Source: JAFGTP01 sp964498725 (GTDB lineage Bacteria; Fidelibacterota; UBA2242; JAFGTP01). From it: a stretch of 27,546 nucleotides of DNA. This document shows positions 24,559 through 27,546 of the stretch, piece by piece. The stretch's first letter is position 1. Each line of letters opens with the position of its first letter. The notes under the pieces are model-generated. The model saw only the letters and a program-made list of their open reading frames with translations, had not been told where the DNA came from and did no database searches. The DNA lies in assembly GCA_964498725.1 (NCBI GenBank), contig CAZCHS010000033.1:1-27546 (forward strand), in the 5' to 3' direction. The position numbers and the translations under genes were made by a program.

Positions 24559-25839
24559 CTACGGTAGATTGTCAAAGTCGATCTTTGGCTTCTGATGGAT
24601 GGGCTTCCGGTGAAAGGTTGTTCCGATGGGTGTGGTTTCATCGAAAAACCCACAGTTTTTCATGAAGAATTTATCGTCCTCCACGCCGCCGGAATAATCC
24701 ATGCGCGCTTGTTTTCGGGCGGTATTGTCGGCGGTAAAGCGGGCTTTGGTCATTTCGTGCCAGTGGCCATTTTTATCACAAATCCATTGGTTTTGATAGA
24801 GTCCTTTCCGGCTGATGTTTCCCATATCGGGAATGAAATTTTCCAGGAAGGAGTGATGACGTGTCAGGTAAGTTGAAGTCTGTGGACGGCGAAAGCTGGC
24901 GATCAATTCCCATTCGCCCTTTTCCGGCGCGAAAAAATAAGCGGTGTAATCAGTGCAATTGTTTTCGCTGGGTTCACCTCTCAGCAGAAAGCGATAGGTT
25001 GTGCCGGCTTTCCACATAAATTTCTTGTAACTCTGGCCGCCGGAACCTTCATTACCAAATTTGCCGGCATGTACATTTGGGCCTTTTTTAAGCAGTGTGA
25101 TGCGCTGGTCTTCGGGAATTTCATTGGGATTGTCGGTGCGATAGGGACTCCAGACAGAAAATAGAATGCGTCGTTCATTCGGTGAATTAACCTGAATACC
25201 AAAATATCCTTCACCAAAACCATTGGCCATAAAATATGAACCAATAACATCTTCTCCTTCAGGAACATTGATTTCATTGTAAAACCAAAGGGCATCTGCA
25301 GCGGTTTCCGGCGGATAATAGGAGAGATGAACAGAGGGGCCGCGCCGTCCCCAGTAAAATTCATCCTGGACAAAATAGACGTTGCCTTCAGCGGCGTTAC
25401 CGCCGATTAAAATATCTTTTATTTCTGCGTAGGTTTCTCCTGATTTTGACGTTCCCTGAATAGAAAGCTGCTGATAACCGGCTTTTTTGATTTTAAAATT
25501 ACCAATGTTGATGGTATCAAATTCAGTGGATTTTATTTCTGTGGTTTGATTTTGCCGGCCCAGTGAGAATTGAACTTTTGATGAACCTTTTGAAATTTTT
25601 GCAACAATCCCTAATTGCAAATTCCCGGTTTTGACGGTTTTAAAATAGGTGTTAATGACTGTTTCTGGGTTGTCCCAATTTTGTAATCCCTGGTGTGTAA
25701 TGACCCGGTGACTTGAATTTTCCGCCCAGCTGTTTCCCGCTAAAGGAATAGAGTAGGAATAGGAGCGAATCTTTTCTGACTGGCATTGTCTTGCAAAAAA
25801 CAGGAGAATGATGGCAGTTAATAATTTAATTCCGGACAT
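24559..25839 (-). CDS. DUF5077 and DUF3472 domain lipoprotein
   Basis: 426 residues, complete on the right side of the gap. The signal is MSGIKLLTAIILLFFARQC with C19 as probable lipidation site. A DUF5077-type beta domain (about 28-150) starts with IPLAGNSWAENSS. A DUF3472 domain (about 160-420) starts with the characteristic FYWGRRGPSVHLSYYPP and includes FGIQVNSPNERRILFSVWSPY and the EGSGGQSYKKFMWKAGTTYRFL segment. Both domains look like carbohydrate-associated beta sandwiches. Relatives are common in polysaccharide-using Bacteroidetes, but no activity is established. AAGGGG precedes ATG 25839. It is located after folC on the same strand, 83 bases on. Confidence 0.88.
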   Translation of the reverse strand: MSGIKLLTAIILLFFARQCQSEKIRSYSYSIPLAGNSWAENSSHRVITHQGLQNWDNPETVINTYFKTVKTGNLQLGIVAKISKGSSKVQFSLGRQNQTTEIKSTEFDTINIGNFKIKKAGYQQLSIQGTSKSGETYAEIKDILIGGNAAEGNVYFVQDEFYWGRRGPSVHLSYYPPETAADALWFYNEINVPEGEDVIGSYFMANGFGEGYFGIQVNSPNERRILFSVWSPYRTDNPNEIPEDQRITLLKKGPNVHAGKFGNEGSGGQSYKKFMWKAGTTYRFLLRGEPSENNCTDYTAYFFAPEKGEWELIASFRRPQTSTYLTRHHSFLENFIPDMGNISRKGLYQNQWICDKNGHWHEMTKARFTADNTARKQARMDYSGGVEDDKFFMKNCGFFDETTPIGTTFHRKPIHQKPKIDFDNLP

Positions 25840-25922
25840 AAAAATACCCCTTTACATTATTATTGTATCGGGGTAATTGTATAGAAAAATGGCAAATATT
25901 TTTTTATTTTCAAAGGGAAAAA

Positions 25923-27209
25923 TTATTTTCCGGTGGTCTGATGCCCTTTCAATACTTCCTTGATCGTGTAAAGGGAGCCGGTAATGCAGATCATATCCCC
26001 GGGTTCCGCCAGGGTTTTGGCGGTGGCAATTGCCTCCTCGATGCTTTCTTTTGCAATCACGTTTTTATATTTCAGGGCTTCGGTGAATAAATCTTTAGTT
26101 GTCCCGGTCCGCCCGGATTTTGACTGGCTGACAATGAAAGTATCGACCACTTGACTGAGGTTTTGGATCATCAGTTTGAAATCTTTATCAAAAAGTATCG
26201 CCACTACACAGATAAGATTGTTGTAATCGTAAATATTGGTCAGGTTAAAGACTAATTTTTGCACACCGGCCGGATTGTGGGCGCCATCGATAATGATCTT
26301 TGGGTTTTCTGAAATTGTCTGCATACGTCCCTGCCAGACCACATTAGCCAGTGCTTTTTTAGTCTGATGCTCTTTTAGTGTCCAGTCATCCTGAGCGGCA
26401 ATCTCGGCACAGATGAGGAGTGCGAGAGCAGCATTGTCAATCTGATGGACACCGGCCATGTTGCAGAACAGGTCCGATAAAGCAATCTGATATTTGGGCA
26501 TCATACAGTCAAACCGGGACCCGGCGGGTGTCATATTATGAATATTGATTTTACATTCCTTCCGGATCGTTAAGACCGGCGCTCTTTTCAGAGCGGCTTC
26601 TCTACTAATGACAGTTGCGGCTGCTTTGGCCATATTACCGGTTACTACAGGTGTTTGAGGTTTTATGATGCCGGCTTTTTGCCAGGCGATTTTCCCCAGG
26701 GTATTGCCCAGGCTTTTGGTGTGGTCGTAATCAATGGAAGTAATCGCTGATATTTTGCTGTTTATCAGTTTCGTGGCGTCCAGTCGTCCGCCCATGCCAA
26801 CTTCAGCAATAGTGTAATCCACCTTTTCATCATAAAACATCTGGAAAGCAAGCGCCGTGGAGATTTCAAAAAAAGAGGTGTCGAATTGTTGATGCAAATC
26901 CCGGAATTGCAAGTAGGTATCCAGAATTTTTTCTTCGGGCAATTCCTGTTTGTTAATTCGAAATCTTTCTTTGTAATTCACCAGATGCGGCGAGGTGTTC
27001 AGACCGGTTGAAAAACCATGGGCATGCAGAATCGATTCAACCATGGCGCTGGTGGATCCTTTACCATTAGTTCCGCCGATATGAATGCCGCGCAGGGATT
27101 GTTCCGGATTGCCGGCAGCCTGACAATAATTAGTGAAATTGTCGAGTTGCAGTTTTTTCTTACCGGCGCATTTTGATTCTATTTCCTGTAAAAATTGTTG
27201 GTAGTTCAT
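25923..27209 (-). CDS. folC: Folylpolyglutamate synthase / dihydrofolate synthase
   Basis: Adds glutamate to dihydropteroate or to folates with ATP. The 428 residues have the Mur ligase-like core with P-loop GTNGKGST (46-53), the HLVNYKERFRIN segment, AEVGMGGRLDATKLI, TSIDYDHTKSLGNTLGKIAWQKAGI and the C-terminal IIDGAHNPAG. Length is normal. The ribosome site before ATG 27209 is weak. Repeat copy C lies 61 bases upstream, in the region where a promoter would be expected. Confidence 0.95.
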   Translation of the reverse strand: MNYQQFLQEIESKCAGKKKLQLDNFTNYCQAAGNPEQSLRGIHIGGTNGKGSTSAMVESILHAHGFSTGLNTSPHLVNYKERFRINKQELPEEKILDTYLQFRDLHQQFDTSFFEISTALAFQMFYDEKVDYTIAEVGMGGRLDATKLINSKISAITSIDYDHTKSLGNTLGKIAWQKAGIIKPQTPVVTGNMAKAAATVISREAALKRAPVLTIRKECKINIHNMTPAGSRFDCMMPKYQIALSDLFCNMAGVHQIDNAALALLICAEIAAQDDWTLKEHQTKKALANVVWQGRMQTISENPKIIIDGAHNPAGVQKLVFNLTNIYDYNNLICVVAILFDKDFKLMIQNLSQVVDTFIVSQSKSGRTGTTKDLFTEALKYKNVIAKESIEEAIATAKTLAEPGDMICITGSLYTIKEVLKGHQTTGK

Positions 27210-27270
27210 CAGTTAAAGGCTTTTTTGTTGAGAAATTTAATATAAAATTTGTACCTATAAAAAATTATTT

Positions 27271-27460
27271 AGCCTGAATTATTCATGAATTTTCAAATTT
27301 TCCAAGCAAAGAGAATAAAATTAACAATTTACCAAATACATATTAAAAAACTAATTTGGAAAATTCATAGAATAATATTCAGGTCAATCCCGATAGTTTC
27401 CACAGGAAACGTATCGGCGCGAAGCGGGCATTGTTCATATTTTTATGAATTATGCAGGTT
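27271..27460 (-). repeat. Dispersed MITE-like element, copy C (190 bp, inverted)
   Basis: Read on the minus strand it starts AACCTGCATAATTCATAAA and ends ATGAATAATTCAGGCT. These ends are inverted repeats of each other over about 19 bases with three mismatches. Inside are the AT hairpin, CGCTTCGCGCCGATAC, the core hairpin GTTTCC/GGAAAC with only a three-base tip (27396-27410), and the long imperfect AT hairpin. The order is the same as copy B. The core tip is 23 bases shorter. Just outside the left end, CAGGTT-AGAAA-AACCTG (27455-27471) forms another small inverted repeat that may be the start of a further degenerate copy. The rest of 27210-27546 holds no gene. Confidence 0.8.
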
Positions 27461-27546
27461 AGAAAAACCTGGTATTTATCTGGATTAAAATTTTGATGAG
27501 TTTTTGGGCTGTAAAATATAAACTCTTTGATATTAAGGTTTTTAAG

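Noticed and set aside
24404..24653. Open frames crossing the run of N on both strands
   Set aside because: They depend on unknown bases in the assembly gap.
27285..27488. A 67-codon open frame at the right end
   Set aside because: It runs through repeat copy C and has no domain, so it is not a gene.

Overview
The window reads as ordinary chromosome from a Gram-negative bacterium of the Fibrobacteres-Chlorobi-Bacteroidetes (FCB) sphere. It has an outer-membrane LPS-assembly lipoprotein (LptE), several lipoproteins, a secreted lamin-tail protein ending in a 'YPNPxNPSTTIKF'-type C-terminal sorting domain (type IX secretion-like), and a TPR-coupled sensor kinase. These traits are common in uncultured FCB relatives such as Marinimicrobia, Calditrichota or KSB1-like lineages, but the exact lineage cannot be fixed from the sequence. 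Clear Shine-Dalgarno sites precede many genes (AGGAGG at amrB, GAGGAGGG at hutU, GGAGG at the M49-like gene). The window contains a 100-N scaffold gap (24445-24544), so it comes from a draft assembly or MAG.

Layout: 57-1346 (-) is a two-gene unit of a DUF2520 Rossmann protein and an eight-cysteine zinc-ribbon protein. 1455-2276 (+) is amrB (MEMO family), divergent from that unit across a palindrome. 2479-6140 (-) is a tightly overlapping operon: AlbA_2/GHKL-type regulator, SLOG nucleotide-binding protein, acylphosphatase and glutamine-dependent NAD synthetase. 6231-7526 (-) is asnS. 7591-12608 (-) is a compact run, uvrB-purD-sigma-54 activator-lptE. 12819-14486 (+) is an M49-like metallopeptidase lipoprotein followed by a strong terminator. 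14864-15637 (+) is a response regulator with an unusual C-terminal domain. 15680-17887 (-) is pgi with a DJ-1 family gene. 18227-18547 (+) is a small NIF3/YqfO-like protein. 18551-20821 (-) is a TPR histidine kinase. 20905-22050 (-) is the secreted lamin-tail protein. 22237-24243 (-) is urocanate hydratase with a terminator. Beyond the gap are a DUF5077/DUF3472 lipoprotein (24559-25839, -) and folC (25923-27209, -).

The feature that ordinary gene annotation does not explain is a short dispersed element of about 190-210 bp. It appears once complete in each of two intergenic regions (17916-18126 and, inverted, 27271-27460), and its right end runs off the left edge of the window (1-53). It has imperfect terminal inverted repeats (AACCTG-ATTATTCAT type), an AT hairpin, a GC-rich core hairpin whose tip differs in size between copies, and a long imperfect AT hairpin. 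It looks like a MITE or a structured REP-like repeat. Other points of interest are the response regulator whose output region resembles a degenerate PD-(D/E)XK fold, the AT-rich AlbA_2 gene joined to the NAD synthetase operon, its 12-bp in-frame repeat linker, and several perfect inverted repeats between genes. No tRNA, rRNA, CRISPR array, transposase or phage gene was seen. Most of the window is housekeeping sequence, and no clearly new multi-gene system is evident.
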